The position numbers were made by a program, and so were the translations under genes. Positions 1 to 8,909 of a stretch of DNA of 64,000 bases are shown piece after piece (within the stretch, counting starts at the first letter, position 1; every line of letters starts with the position of its first letter). The DNA comes from Symbiodinium natans (Eukaryota; Sar; Dinophyceae; Suessiales; Symbiodiniaceae). Below the pieces are notes generated by a model, which saw nothing but the letters and a program-made list of their open reading frames with translations, had not been told where the DNA came from and made no database searches. The DNA lies in the NCBI GenBank assembly GCA_905221605.1, contig CAJNDS010002157.1:181001-245000 (forward strand), in the 5' to 3' direction.

Positions 1-83
1 CAAACATACTTCTCCTAGTATTGATCGTAGTACTCATCGTCAGAATCAACAACTTTAACGATCAGAATCATGGTGACTCATAT

Positions 84-160
84 CCTACTTAGAGGGCTTA
101 AGGGGGTCTTACAAGGACAGTTCTCACCGGGACGCTGAACCTCCATGTATGGTCCGGTTC
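84..160. mobile_element. MITE family H, partial copy
   Basis: The segment from CCTACTTAGAGGGCTTAAGG to GAACCTCCATGTATGG matches the right half of the copies at 50312-50513 and 50805-50885. Only the right inverted terminus (reverse complement of CATGGAGGTTC) is clear; the left end is not seen. Confidence 0.55.
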
Positions 161-308
161 AGGGATTAGGACCCTAAACCCTAAACCCTAAACCCTAAAC
201 CCTAAACCCTGTGTTGGTGTCCCAATCCACCAAAAGCCCTAAGACACGAGCTACTCTCGCGCGAGGAAGCAAGGACGGGCTATTGGACATCATAGCCCTA
301 AACCGACG

Positions 309-352
309 GGTTTAGGGTTTAGGGTTTAGGGTTTAGGGCCTAAACCCTAACC
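309..352. repeat. head-to-head telomere junction
   Basis: (TTTAGGG)4 runs directly into CCTAAACCCTAACCCC. Convergent orientation is the pattern left by end-to-end joining of two telomeric ends or by an inverted duplication. Confidence 0.8.
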
Positions 353-430
353 CCAACATCCTTCAAAAGCAACCATCAGTTTCATCGGAAGATTTAGGGT
401 TTAGGGCTACTATGCTTTAGGTCCTTGTGC

Positions 431-506
431 CCTGCCAGGACGCGCCGCCCCAAAAGCCAATGCTCTTCGAGCCATACTCTCCACCTTCATAGCCCTTGTC
501 CATCAC
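431..506 (-). CDS. candidate internal exon, unidentified protein
   Basis: Sense strand has an acceptor (GCTAGCCCAG) followed by 25 open codons beginning VMDKGYEGGEYGSKS, then a GC-type donor (CAGG|GCACAAGG). Gly-rich, with aromatic residues. Protein not recognised. The 3' edge is less certain because GA/GC donors are hard to place by eye. Confidence 0.55.
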
Positions 507-560
507 CTGGGCTAGCCCTAAACCCTAAACCCTAAACCCTGAACCCTAAACCCTAATCTC

Positions 561-605
561 CAGATCACAGGTGGCATTTGTTTGCATCCGGATGGTGTTC
601 ACAAA
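561..605 (-). CDS. candidate internal exon, unidentified protein
   Basis: Acceptor TTCCCCGTAG is followed by FVNTIRMQTNATCDL in one open frame; a possible GA donor (CTG|GAGATTAGGG) lies against a telomere tract. No family recognised. Confidence 0.45.
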
Positions 606-779
606 CTACGGGGAACACGGGTCCTAGATTGCCGTGGTGTTTGGGTGTGCGAAAACGTACGGTTTACCTGGGTTACTGGAGGATTCCTAAAACAGGAGGC
701 CAAAAAAACAGTAAAAAACTACTTCGATGTTTACTGAATTGGGGGCTTTGGTGTTAATGAGATCCTACTTCAGCCAAAG

Positions 780-988
780 GCATGGACGCTTGTGACAGCT
801 TTTCTTCTTCCACATCCTTGCGCAGTGTGTTGTACAACGAGGCGAAAACGTGGAAAATACCAGTATTTTGATTTGGGCATCGTCGCAATTGGCATGGACG
901 CTTGTGACAACGTGTCCTGCTCCGCAGTGTTGCGCGGTATGTCGTACAACGAGGCGCGAAAACGCGGTAAATACAAGAGTTTTGTGCA
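780..988. repeat. two-copy tandem duplication, about 112 bp unit
   Basis: Both copies start GGCATGGACGCTTGTGACA and share blocks ending in GTACAACGAGGCG and an AAATAC motif; the copies begin near 780 and 892. The duplication carries no convincing exon. Confidence 0.8.
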
Positions 989-1052
989 TGGAAGCAATCT
1001 GAATGACACTCTTATCCCCCCCACCCCACCCCCCCAACCCCCGACCCCCGAA

Positions 1053-1114
1053 ACAGGCCATAGATTGCCGAAAATGCCGAATACCTCGCGGCAATCTAGG
1101 GCCCCTGTTCCAAC
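1053..1114. mobile_element. short palindromic element
   Basis: AACAGGCCATAGATTGCCG at the left is the imperfect inverse of CGGCAATCTAGGGCCCCTGTT at the right, with about 20 bp between. A related arm (CCTAGATTGCCG) occurs near 622. Fold-back repeat or very small MITE. Confidence 0.5.
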
Positions 1115-1261
1115 TACCGACCACCAAGAGAAAGCCAGGTCCATTCTTGCAAGTGTGCGCGGCAGCCTACTTGGTTCAGGGTTTAGTAGGGCTTAGGGCT
1201 TAGGACGTAGGGTTTAGGGTTTAGGGCTTAGGGTTTAGGGCTTAGGGTTTAAGGGAATCAA

Positions 1262-1305
1262 CAGCACATCTGCAAACAGGCAAAGCGGCTACGCTCGGCA
1301 CGAAA
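1262..1305 (-). CDS. candidate exon, unidentified protein
   Basis: A strong acceptor (CCACCTCTACAG) precedes FRAERSRFACLQMCC and then TGA; a donor just before the stop is possible. Not recognised. Confidence 0.4.
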
Positions 1306-1418
1306 CTGTAGAGGTGGCTCAAAAGGTTTGGTTTAGTTCAGCCTAAACCCTAAACCCTAAACCCTAAACCCTAAACCCTAAACCCTAAACCCGTTTTTGA
1401 GGGGAGGCTTTATTCAAC

Positions 1419-1475
1419 TCAATCAGCCAGCTGCACCTCTTCCTCCGGGCTCATCTTCTGCACCTCTGCGCAACT
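1419..1475 (-). CDS. candidate terminal exon ending in TGA
   Basis: Acceptor TTCGCCCTCAG is followed by a frame reading SCAEVQKMSPEEEVQLAD and a TGA stop at 1419-1421. An AATAAA lies five bases after the stop on the sense strand, although dinoflagellates do not rely on that signal. If the stop is real this is the 3' end of one gene, and the exons below 1.3 kb belong to another. A cryptic donor just before the stop is the alternative. Confidence 0.45.
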   Translation of the reverse strand, partial: SCAEVQKMSPEEEVQLAD

Positions 1476-1549
1476 CTGAGGGCGAACAGCGCGAACAGGG
1501 TTTAGGGTTTAGGGTTTAAGGTTCAGGGTTTAGGGTTCAGGGTTTAGGG

Positions 1550-1653
1550 TTGGGGATGTTCCCCCTTATACTAACAGTCCTTCCTAGGGATTCTCATAGG
1601 GGGGTGTTAGAAATCCTTATGAAGGACTGTTTGTTTCAGGGGGAACATCCCAA
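1550..1653. mobile_element. MITE family A, copy 1
   Basis: Left terminus TTGGGGATGTTCCCCCTTAT and right terminus GGGGGAACATCCCAA are inverted repeats about 30 bp long containing ACTAACAGTCC. Flanks GTTTAGGG / GTTCAGGA agree at 6 of 8 bases, a possible 8-bp target duplication in a telomere tract. Confidence 0.85.
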
Positions 1654-1977
1654 GTTCAGGACCTGAAGCTAATGGAGAGCTTAGGGTCTGTAGATGAGTG
1701 GCTTAAGATTCAGCTTCAGGTTCACTAGGCTTTGACGAACCCTAGCCTAAACCCTTTTGAGCAACGGACTTTGGAGGCTGCCGGCAACTTAAACCCAAAA
1801 CTCTAAACTCTGAACCCTAAACCCTAAAGGCAACCTAAACCCTAAAAAACAGGGAATAAGGGTCCTAGTTGTTTTTGTTTCTTCAACATGTCCTAAACCC
1901 TGAACCCTAAACCCTAAACCCTAAACCCTAAACCCTAAACCCTGAACCCTTTTTGAGCCCTCAGCTCTGAGCCCTTG

Positions 1978-2079
1978 TTACTGTGTTCTCTTTTATACTA
2001 ACAGCCCTTAATAGGGATTATAGTATCCCCTATCATCATCCCTAACTAAGGACTCTTAGTATAAGGAGGAACATCCCAA
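1978..2079. mobile_element. MITE family A, copy 2
   Basis: Same inner structure (TTATACTAACAGCCCTTAA at left, GGAGGAACATCCCAA at right) with a decayed left tip. No target duplication seen. Confidence 0.8.
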
Positions 2080-2111
2080 CTGAACCCTGAAGTGTGGGAG
2101 CGCAAGCATCC

Positions 2112-2189
2112 TGCGAGCCAACTATCCTTCCTTGGCTCCTTGCGATGAGATAAAGCAGACAGGCGTTGTCGAGTAAAATCGTCAGTTGC
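2112..2189 (-). CDS. candidate exon, unidentified protein
   Basis: After acceptor ATTTAAG|G the sense frame reads ATDDFTRQRLSALSHRKEP and stays open past the listed end. Basic, helix-favouring composition. Donor not fixed. Confidence 0.45.
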
Positions 2190-2847
2190 CTTAAATGATC
2201 CCCAGTTGAACCCTAGTTAACCCCTAAAGAAGACCCTAGACACCCTAGTTAAACCCGCACTAAACCCTAGGCAAACCCCAACTAATGTAACTAAACCCTA
2301 ACTAAACCCTGATTAGACCCCTAAACAAACACCAAAGAAACAGCAAAAATGGAAATTCTTGCTAGGGTTCCAGATTCAGTATAGTTCAAGGGCCACCCCA
2401 GGCAAGGTTGTGAAACCTAAGCCCTTAGCCCTGAGCCCCAAGCCCTAAACTCCTAAACTCTAAACCCCAAACCCGAAACCCTAAACCCCAAAGCCTTAAA
2501 CCCCTAAACCCCAAAACCTTGCACCCCCGACGCCTCCACGTCAGGCGAGGCCTCAGCGCTTCCTCAGCTAATCTAAAGTTTCGGAGGTTTAGGGTTTAGG
2601 GGATCAGGGGTTGTGTAGCCGCCGACGAAAAACATGGCGAAGGTCCTTCCAGCTAATCTATTCCCAGCTATGACCACTATATGTAGCTTACTTAGTCCCT
2701 ATGGGTCTAAATAGCCCCTACATTACCCCCAAGGTCTCTTGAAAAGGTCCCTCCTTTAGTCCTTTGACATTCTAGGTAACGTACCCACGTAGGGTTAAGT
2801 GTCTGAGGTCTAAGGCTTAGCTCCTCGGTGGGCTTTGGCCGGAAATT

Positions 2848-2990
2848 TCATGGGTTCCCCTCTAAACTACCCCCGCCTAGGTTCCCCCCATAATTAGGGC
2901 CAGTTAGGGCTAGTTAAGCTTAACTATAAGGCTATTTAAGGGTGGAACCTAGGGGAATAGTATAGAGGGGGGTAGGAGGGGAACCCATGA
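2848..2990. mobile_element. MITE family R
   Basis: Perfect 13-bp inverted ends (TCATGGGTTCCCC / GGGGAACCCATGA) extend imperfectly through TAGGTTCCCCCC / GGTGGAACCTA. AT-rich centre, no coding capacity. Single copy seen here. Confidence 0.8.
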
Positions 2991-3585
2991 GAATTGCAGC
3001 TTGCCATACAATTTCTACAATTGAGACATGTACGTGTCGCAGCAGGCTTATCATATAATACCTGTACATCTAATACATCTGATTCGAACAGAAGGAACCA
3101 AATCCCAAAAAACCTACACAAATCAAGAAGAACCCTAAGCACTGAAACCAGTTATGTTGTACCTGCTTTAGTGTGTTGCCCCCCCTCCCCCCACGCCCCC
3201 GAACAGTTGAAGCTGGTTGTTACCCTCGTTATATGTATAGCCCACGGGTTTCATATGATTCTAACAGGGAGGAGTTGATATGAGACAAAGAAGACAAAGT
3301 CGCCCGGCAATTGATTGTAAAGGCGCATCGCACGAAACATGGTTACGGCACGCGGAAGACTTGACCTAAACCCTAAACCCTAAACCCTAAACCCTAAACC
3401 CTAAAACCCTAGGATCCCACCCCAAACAGCCACGGTGTGCTGAAAAGCCCGCGGCAAGCCTGACTTGAAACAGGGTGCGCCCCCACCAAAGCAGGTGCAA
3501 CATTAAACCCAAAACCCTAAACCCCAAACCCCCAAACCCTAAACCACAAACCTCAAACCCTAAAGCCTAGCCCTAAACCCTAAAC

Positions 3586-4216
3586 TTGGGTTCGGCCGGT
3601 CCACACTAACAGTCAAATAACGCCGTGGCCTTATAACACACAGGCCAAAAATAGCACCAGGAATCCCAGTCAATTTTAGCATTTACCGGGTGCTTATTTT
3701 TGTGGGTCTGCTGGTGGTGACTGTTAGTCACATAGCAGCAGAAATAGCACCAGAAATAGCACAAACAATAGCACAAAAAATAGCACCTGAAATAGCGCCA
3801 GGAATAGCACAAAAAATAGCACCAGAAATAGCACAAACAATAGCACCAGAAATAGCACCAGGAATCCCAGTCAATTTTATCAGCTTAGCATTTACCGGGT
3901 GCTGTTTTTTGTGGGTCTGCTGATGGTGATTGTTAGTCACATAGCACCAGCAACAGCACCAGAAATAGCACCAGAAATAGCACAAACAATAGCACAAAAA
4001 ATAGCACCAGAAATAGCACAAACAATAGCACAAAAAATAGCACCAGAAATAGCACCAGGAATAGCACAAAAAAATGCACCAGAAATAGCACCAGAAATAG
4101 CACCAGGAATAGCACCAGGAATAGCAGGAATCTCAGTCAATTTTTTGGCATTTACCGGGTGCATTTATTTGTGGGTCTGCTGGTGGTGACTGTTAGTGTG
4201 GACCGGCCGAACCCAA
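3586..4216. mobile_element. 631-bp TIR element with 12-bp minisatellite core
   Basis: Perfect 30-bp terminal inverted repeats begin TTGGGTTCGGCCGGTCCACA. Both flanks carry CCCTAAAC (3578-3585, 4217-4224), an 8-bp target duplication within telomere repeat. The core alternates arrays of a 12-bp unit (GAAATAGCACCA and variants) with three copies of a block running from CAATTTT through TTTACCGGGTGC to GACTGTTAGT. The termini share TTGGG at positions 1-5 and ACTAACAGTC at 20-29 with family A, so it is a larger relative of those MITEs. The long frames inside are translations of the minisatellite. Confidence 0.9.
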
Positions 4217-4224
4217 CCCTAAAC

Positions 4225-4315
4225 CATTGAGATGCCCTCTGGCGTCGCTTCAGGGCCGGAAGCACCGTCATGAGCAGCTCGCGCTCAGGCTCCATGATGT
4301 CCATCGCTCTTATAA
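4225..4315 (-). CDS. candidate internal exon, unidentified protein
   Basis: Sense frame reads IRAMDIMEPERELLMTVLPA and on through LKRRQRASQ; an amphipathic helix is likely. Acceptor CACCTGGAAG; donor CAATG|GTTTAGGG is the first telomere repeat, which also forms the right target duplication of the 3586-4216 element. In phase 1, out phase 2. Confidence 0.6.
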
Positions 4316-4380
4316 CTTCCAGGTGCAATAAATCAGGATGGCCCCCTAAGACCCTCTGAAAAAAACATTCCTAGATATGG

Positions 4381-4473
4381 GGTTTAGGGTTTAGGGTTTA
4401 GGGTTTAGGGTTTAGGGTTTAGGGTTTAGGGTTTAGGGTTTAGGGTTTAGGGTTTAGGGTTTAGGGTTTAGGG
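4381..4473 (+). repeat. telomere tract (TTTAGGG)13
   Basis: Uninterrupted G-strand tract bracketed by a direct repeat: TTCCTAGATATGGGG occurs just before (4370-4384) and just after (about 4487-4501). Confidence 0.97.
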
Positions 4474-4579
4474 TAACAAGAATGTTCCTAGATATGGGGG
4501 TTTACGGGACCCCATATGTAGCCCTCAGCAGTAGGGATCCCCTTGATAAGAAGGACCCCACTTTGAGGGCTTGTGGCTG

Positions 4580-4690
4580 TTTAGGGTTTAGGGTTTAGGG
4601 TTCAGGGTTCAGGGTTTAGGGTTTAGGGTTTAGGGTTTAGGGTTTAGGGTTTAGGGTTTAGGGTTTAGGGTTTAGGGTTTAGGGTTTAAG
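4580..4690 (+). repeat. telomere tract
   Basis: G-strand repeats with two TTCAGGG variants near the left end. Confidence 0.97.
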
Positions 4691-5114
4691 GTTTGGATGC
4701 TACAGTAGAGTTGACGGAGGGAAGTTGGCAAGCGACTTGGTACTCGGCCTTCCAACTTTGACACTGGCCGGCAATCAATCCGCAGCAACGTGTTGGTGTC
4801 GCCCTAAACCCTAAACCCTAAACCCTAAGCCCTGAACCCTCTAAAGCCTGCCCTTGACCGTGCTGTTGGACCTAAAGCCCTGAGCCACGTGGGCTGCACA
4901 GTGGAGCTGGCGATTCACTGGGATCCCCAGTCACCTAAGGAAGAAAAGACCTGTGCCAAAGAAGGAAAAGAAGCACCTCATTGAGATGAGAGCACTGCCA
5001 ACTTTTCAGGGCTTAGGGGCGAAAGCCTGGGACCTTGGACCAAGGCTTACGGCTCTACACATGAAAGAGCTTCACTCTCCCTTGCAGGCAAAATTCTGGG
5101 TTTAGGGTTTAGGG

Positions 5115-5216
5115 TTGGGATGTTCCCCCTTATACTAACAGTTCTGAATAGGGATTCTAGTACCCCCCTATTATCATGCCTATGAAGGACTGCTAGTAGA
5201 AGGGGGAACATCCCAA
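5115..5216. mobile_element. MITE family A, copy 3
   Basis: TTGGGATGTTCCCCCTTATA at left and GGGGGAACATCCCAA at right. It directly abuts a telomere tract on the left. Confidence 0.88.
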
Positions 5217-5451
5217 CATCAAAGGTTCATGCTCCCTCTCCTTTCATGCCGGGGTTCTAGCAGAAAACGGGGGCACATGATGCTACCATGAAAGGGCTGA
5301 TTTAGTCCACAGTTTTGGGTTTCGGGTTTAGGGCGTGCCAGACGGGAGCGCGCTTTGGGAGCCACGGTAGTCTGCAGACCTACCCACCCCAAGACCGCCC
5401 ACTTACAACTCTCAAGGAGTTAAGACCTTTTATTTTTTTACAAAGCATCAC

Positions 5452-5988
5452 ATGAGTCAGCACTCACGCCCTTTTTGGGGATTTCCACAAGGTGCGTGGA
5501 CCAGGCGCAAAGCTGCAGCAGACGGAAACGAGGCAGGGTCCGTGAAGACAGCTTGGGTTGGCGCGAAGGGGCTAAGGGATGGGCCAGGAACAGAGAAAGG
5601 CAGCGAGGCTTGGTTGGCGCGAAGGGGCTCCAGCCAGGAAGAACACACAGTGAACAGCTTGGGTTGGGCAGAGCGCCACAGAAACAGGGCTGGTGTGGCG
5701 GATAGCTTGGCTTGGCGCGAAGGGGGTAAGGTGGGGTGCCGGGCCAGGGTCAGGACCAGGCACAAAGTTGTAGCAAACGGAAGCGAGGCAGGACAGATTG
5801 GGTTGGCGCGAAAGCCAGAGGGAGAGCGCCCCCAAACAGGAAACTGGTGCGCGGACAGTTTGGCTTGGCGCAAGGGGGTAAGATGACTCGAACAGGCCTG
5901 AGTCCCAGGGCCAGGGCCAGGGCACAGTGCAAATGCAGGGAGGGCCAGAGCCAGGGCCAGGGGTCAGGGTTAGAGGTCAGAACCATCA
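5452..5988. other. GC-rich degenerate repeats, no gene called
   Basis: Units of the form TTGGCTTGGCGCGAAGGGG, GGCGCGAAGGGGCT and AACGAGGCAGGGTCC recur at irregular spacing. Long frames on both strands are by-products of GC richness and repetition. Confidence 0.6.
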
Positions 5989-6075
5989 GGGCCAGGGCCA
6001 GGGCCAGGGCCAGGGCCAGGGCCAGGGCCAGGGCCAGGGCCAGGGCCAGGGCCAGGGCCAGGGCCAGGGCCAGGC
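5989..6075. repeat. (CCAGGG)n microsatellite
   Basis: About 14 perfect hexamers; scattered copies continue to the left from 5905. Gives Gly-Gln and Ala-Leu shadow frames. Confidence 0.97.
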
Positions 6076-6298
6076 CCTCCAATGCAGGACCCAACCGGGT
6101 GCGCGGACAGCTGGGGGCTGGGGCGGGGCAATACAACATAACACAGTGACAACTGCTGACTCGGCCTGTGCCTGCCTGGAGGGTAAGCCAGCCTGGAGGC
6201 CAGCTCGGTCGCCCGCCTGGGGCTCCCTTGCAGGGTCTCACTGAGCGCTCGACCAGCGCCCGCCTACCCCAAAAGACAAGAGAGCGGGGTGGCGGGCG

Positions 6299-6391
6299 GG
6301 TTTAGGGTTTAGGGTTTAGGGTTTAGGGTTTAGGGTTTAGGGTTTAGGGTTTAGGGTTTAGGGTTTAGGGTTTAGGGTTTAGGGTTTAGGG
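6299..6391 (+). repeat. telomere tract (TTTAGGG)13
   Basis: Perfect G-strand repeats. Confidence 0.97.
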
Positions 6392-6655
6392 AAAACGGGG
6401 TACACAGTTTTGTAGCCGCAACAGGAACTGGTACTTGCATTTCTACAGTACTGTGAACACCACCCACTGTTCTTGAATTACCAGGGTTTAGGGTTTAGGG
6501 TGTAGGGTTTAGGGTCCTCCGTTGATAAGCAACTTATACGCCCCTTAGGGTGTAGGGGTAGGGTTTAGAGCTTAGGGTAGCAACTTACTTCCACCCTCCA
6601 CAGCCAATGCCCCAAACCGCCCCGAACGACTAAACCCAGCACCCTGCCTCCTAGT

Positions 6656-6816
6656 GTAGGGTTTAGGGTTTAGGGTTTAGGGTTTAGGGTTTAGGGTTTA
6701 GGGTTTAGGGTTTAGGGTTTAGGGTTTAGGGTTTAGGGTTTAGGGTTTAGGGTTTAGGGTTTAGGGTTTAGGGTTTAGGGTTCAGGGTTCAGGGTTTAGG
6801 GTTTAGGGTTTAGGGT
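6656..6816 (+). repeat. telomere tract, about 160 bp
   Basis: Almost perfect G-strand repeats with two TTCAGGG variants near the right end. Confidence 0.97.
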
Positions 6817-6829
6817 TGGGAGTTGAAGC

Positions 6830-6915
6830 CTCCCAAGAAATGCCAGGGGGCGGTTGAGAATGTCGTTCACTTCCTCCCGGGCAGAGATCGTTTGGATAAG
6901 GGGTTCTTGGGAGAA
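6830..6915 (-). CDS. candidate exon, unidentified protein
   Basis: Acceptor GTTTAGAG|TTC (telomere-derived) opens a frame FSQEPLIQTISAREEVNDIL and on through NRPLAFLGRL. Phase 0 fits the exon at 7150-7197 (out phase 0). A GC donor (GGGAG|GCTTCAAC) is proposed. Confidence 0.55.
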
Positions 6916-6962
6916 CTCTAAACCCTAAACCCTGCCCTCAAAGACCCCGGGACGCATAATGA
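6903..6962. repeat. 60-bp direct repeat, copy 1 (partial exon duplication)
   Basis: Identical over 60 bp to 7122-7181. It holds the 3' part of an exon (sense MRPGVFEG), its donor and two telomere repeats. The copy-1 frame reads SYTPPRFIMRPGVFEG, so the shared half has a different 5' half here. Confidence 0.95.
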
Positions 6963-7121
6963 AGCGTGGAGGGGTGTATGATCTTGGGTTTGGGGCTTTG
7001 TCGTTGATTTGGCCTTGGGAGTTGGTCATTTGTTGGACGTAAGACTTGACCGCGCACCCTCCAAAGCCTCACACCTTTAGCACGTCGGCACCCCTGAAAA
7101 TGGCCCCTGGAAGCATGTCCT

Positions 7122-7181
7122 GTTCTTGGGAGAACTCTAAACCCTAAACCCTGCCCTCAAAGACCCCGGGACGCATAATGA
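7122..7181. repeat. 60-bp direct repeat, copy 2
   Basis: Second copy of 6903-6962; overlaps the exon at 7150-7197. Confidence 0.95.
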
Positions 7182-7197
7182 CGATTTCGCGGTCTAC
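7150..7197 (-). CDS. candidate internal exon, unidentified protein
   Basis: Acceptor CTGTCCTCACAAG, then VDREIVIMRPGVFEGR (16 codons), donor GGCAGG|GTTTAGGG. In and out phase 0. The telomere repeat supplies the donor. Confidence 0.6.
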
Positions 7198-7345
7198 CTT
7201 GTGAGGACAGAAGCCGTTGATTCACTTAGAATCGTACCCATTCATTGGAAAGCTGTTTTTTACGGCTTCGTGCGACCCTATAAGCCCCACACCCTAAACC
7301 CAAAGGCATCATCAGAATCCTGAACCTGAAACCAGGGTTTTTGCC

Positions 7346-7530
7346 CCCCCTCCCCCCCCCCCCCCCCTAAACCCTAAACCCTAAACCCCCTAAACCCTAA
7401 CCCCTAAACCCTAAACCCTAAACCCTAAACCCTAAACCCTAAACCCTAAACCCTAAACCCTAAACCCTAAACCCTAAACCCTAAACCCTAAACCCTAAAC
7501 CCTAAACCCTAAACCTAAACCCTAAACCCA
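7346..7530 (-). repeat. poly-C tract and long CCCTAAA tract
   Basis: Twenty-odd C residues, interrupted by one T, run into about 160 bp of C-strand repeats. Confidence 0.97.
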
Positions 7531-7548
7531 AAAACCAAAAACACGCAC

Positions 7549-7605
7549 GCGCAGCCCTGTCGAGTGGCCTGGCGCAGCTCCCTCATCCGCAGCCTCAACA
7601 GCACC
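7549..7605 (-). CDS. candidate exon, unidentified protein
   Basis: Sense frame VLLRLRMRELRQATRQGC, strongly basic and helical, after acceptor GGGCTTAG|G. Donor GCGC|GTGCGTG is proposed. Confidence 0.5.
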
Positions 7606-7865
7606 CTAAGCCCTTTCACCCTGAACCCGAAAATCGAAGCCCTACTACACCCCAAACCCTAAAACCTGCAGAGTCTAGACTCCCCTTCAAGCCATACAAA
7701 CTCAGTTCAACTTACTGGTTCTCGTAGTACGGAATCATGAGTTTTGGGGTTTGGGGTTGTCTTAGCGGGACGTTGGGTGCCTAACTCATCAACTTAAGGA
7801 AACTGACTGGTCCCTTGCATGTCAAAATATACAAAACCCTAAACCCTAAATCCTAAACCCGAAAC

Positions 7866-7905
7866 CTCAGTGCAGCGGCCGAGGAGTTCACCGTCGAGCT
7901 CGCAA
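7866..7905 (-). CDS. candidate micro-exon, unidentified protein
   Basis: Acceptor TGGCTTAG, 13 codons CELDGELLGRCTE, donor ACTGAG|GTTTCGGG. One extra base at the start means the previous exon must end in phase 2. Confidence 0.5.
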
Positions 7906-7956
7906 CTAAGCCAGGCGTTTTTTCAAGAGCACAAATATGCTTGGCATACACAAGGA

Positions 7957-8029
7957 TACTAAACCCTATCATGCCGTTATAAGGAAGAATATGGCCCTTT
8001 TTGGTTGGTTCTTATGCAATTCGTAGTAA
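7957..8029. mobile_element. MITE family E, partial copy
   Basis: The run from TTATAAGGAAGAATATG to GGTTCTTATGCAATTCGTAG matches the right part of the copy at 17620-17741. Confidence 0.65.
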
Positions 8030-8197
8030 TTCCTGGGAAGCTTGCAACGGGGAGTGTAGGGGGCGGGTGGAAGAATCGGGGCAACCCTAAACCCTAAACC
8101 CTATAATAACCCTAAACAGTAAACCCTAAACCCTAAACCCTAACCCTGTTGTGACCTGCGGGCTCAACAGGCCCTTGCAGGGATCAAAAGCTCATTT

Positions 8198-8298
8198 GGG
8201 TGGCTGTCAAAATTATGATCCCTTTTGGGGTGCCCTAAATATTAGGTGCCGTATTATAAGAGGGATCCAAAAAGGGACCATAATTTTGACAACCACCC
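8198..8298. mobile_element. MITE family B, copy 1
   Basis: About 30-bp inverted ends: GGGTGGCTGTCAAAATTATG at left, mirrored by CATAATTTTGACAACCACCC at right. No coding content. Confidence 0.88.
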
Positions 8299-8342
8299 AT
8301 TTTTCAAGGGTGCAACTCTGGAGTTAGTGTACCAAGTTTCAC

Positions 8343-8383
8343 GTGAGAAGTTGGTGGACATGCTCCAGTGTTCTTCGCATGCT
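8343..8383 (-). CDS. candidate exon of the 8.3-9.6 kb chain
   Basis: Acceptor ATACTTCAG; frame set by phase from 8492-8585 reads EHAKNTGACPPTSH; donor TCTCAC|GTGAAAC. Out phase 0. Another open frame (SMRRTLEHVHQLL) would break the phase chain. Confidence 0.55.
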
Positions 8384-8491
8384 CTGAAGTATAGATCCTA
8401 AACCCTAAACCCTCTACCAACCCCCACACCTATACAAAACCACCCTATGGACCCTGCAAATTCTGCAACCCTAAACCCCAAGCCCTAAAAC

Positions 8492-8585
8492 CCAGTCCCA
8501 GGAACTCTCCGAAACGTCCCTGGGCCAGACGAAACAGTCGCGTGGGCGACGAGGGGTCCTCAAAGGCCTGCGGGTCGCGAGGCTT
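8492..8585 (-). CDS. candidate exon of the 8.3-9.6 kb chain
   Basis: Canonical acceptor CACCTCCCAG and donor CTGG|GTTTTAGGG frame 31 codons, starting KPRDPQAFEDPSSPTRLFRL. In phase 0, out phase 1. The acceptor follows a C-strand telomere tract in the sense orientation and the donor lies in a G-strand one. Protein not recognised. Confidence 0.65.
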
Positions 8586-8650
8586 CTGGGAGGTGTAGGG
8601 TTTAGGGTTTAGGGTTGAGGGGTTTAGGGTTTAGGTTTGCTTTTGGGAGG

Positions 8651-8720
8651 TTCGGGGGGGGGGGGGGGGGGGGGGGCGGGGGGGGGGCGGGGGGGGCGGG
8701 GGGGGGGGCGGGGGGGGGGG
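8651..8720. repeat. poly-G tract
   Basis: About 70 bp of G with a few C interruptions; the apparent poly-proline protein across it is an artefact. High G-quadruplex potential. Confidence 0.95.
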
Positions 8721-8909
8721 TTAAGAGTTGAGGGTGTGTGGGGTGAGAGTTTCGGGTACAGGGATTAGAGTTTGGATATAGGGTTGAGAGTTGAGGGCAT
8801 AGGATTTGGAGTTCAGGGTAGCCTGGGTCCCAATGGTCTCCTTGAAAGGTCAGGGTTCCAGAAATCCGGGTGCCTCCCTGAGTATTCATGTGAAGTAGCT
8901 GCAAAGGAC

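Noticed and set aside
3728-4140. CRISPR-like array
   Set aside because: Repeats are 12 bp, imperfect and without unique spacers, in eukaryotic DNA.
3606-4189. Open frames on both strands rich in Ile-Ala-Pro-Glu or Cys-Tyr-Phe
   Set aside because: They are translations of the 12-bp minisatellite inside a TIR element; frames stay open only because the unit is a multiple of three.
5452-6244. Overlapping frames of 100-160 codons
   Set aside because: GC-rich irregular repeats and the CCAGGG microsatellite leave several frames open at once; no splice sites or phase support.
6930-7290. Plus-strand exon reading DDFAVYLVRTEAVDSLRIV
   Set aside because: Open and protein-like, but the minus-strand reading has both splice sites, fits the neighbouring phase and agrees with the strand of all other exons. 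Kept in mind as an alternative.
8602-8904. 100-residue proline-rich protein
   Set aside because: Poly-G tract read on the other strand.
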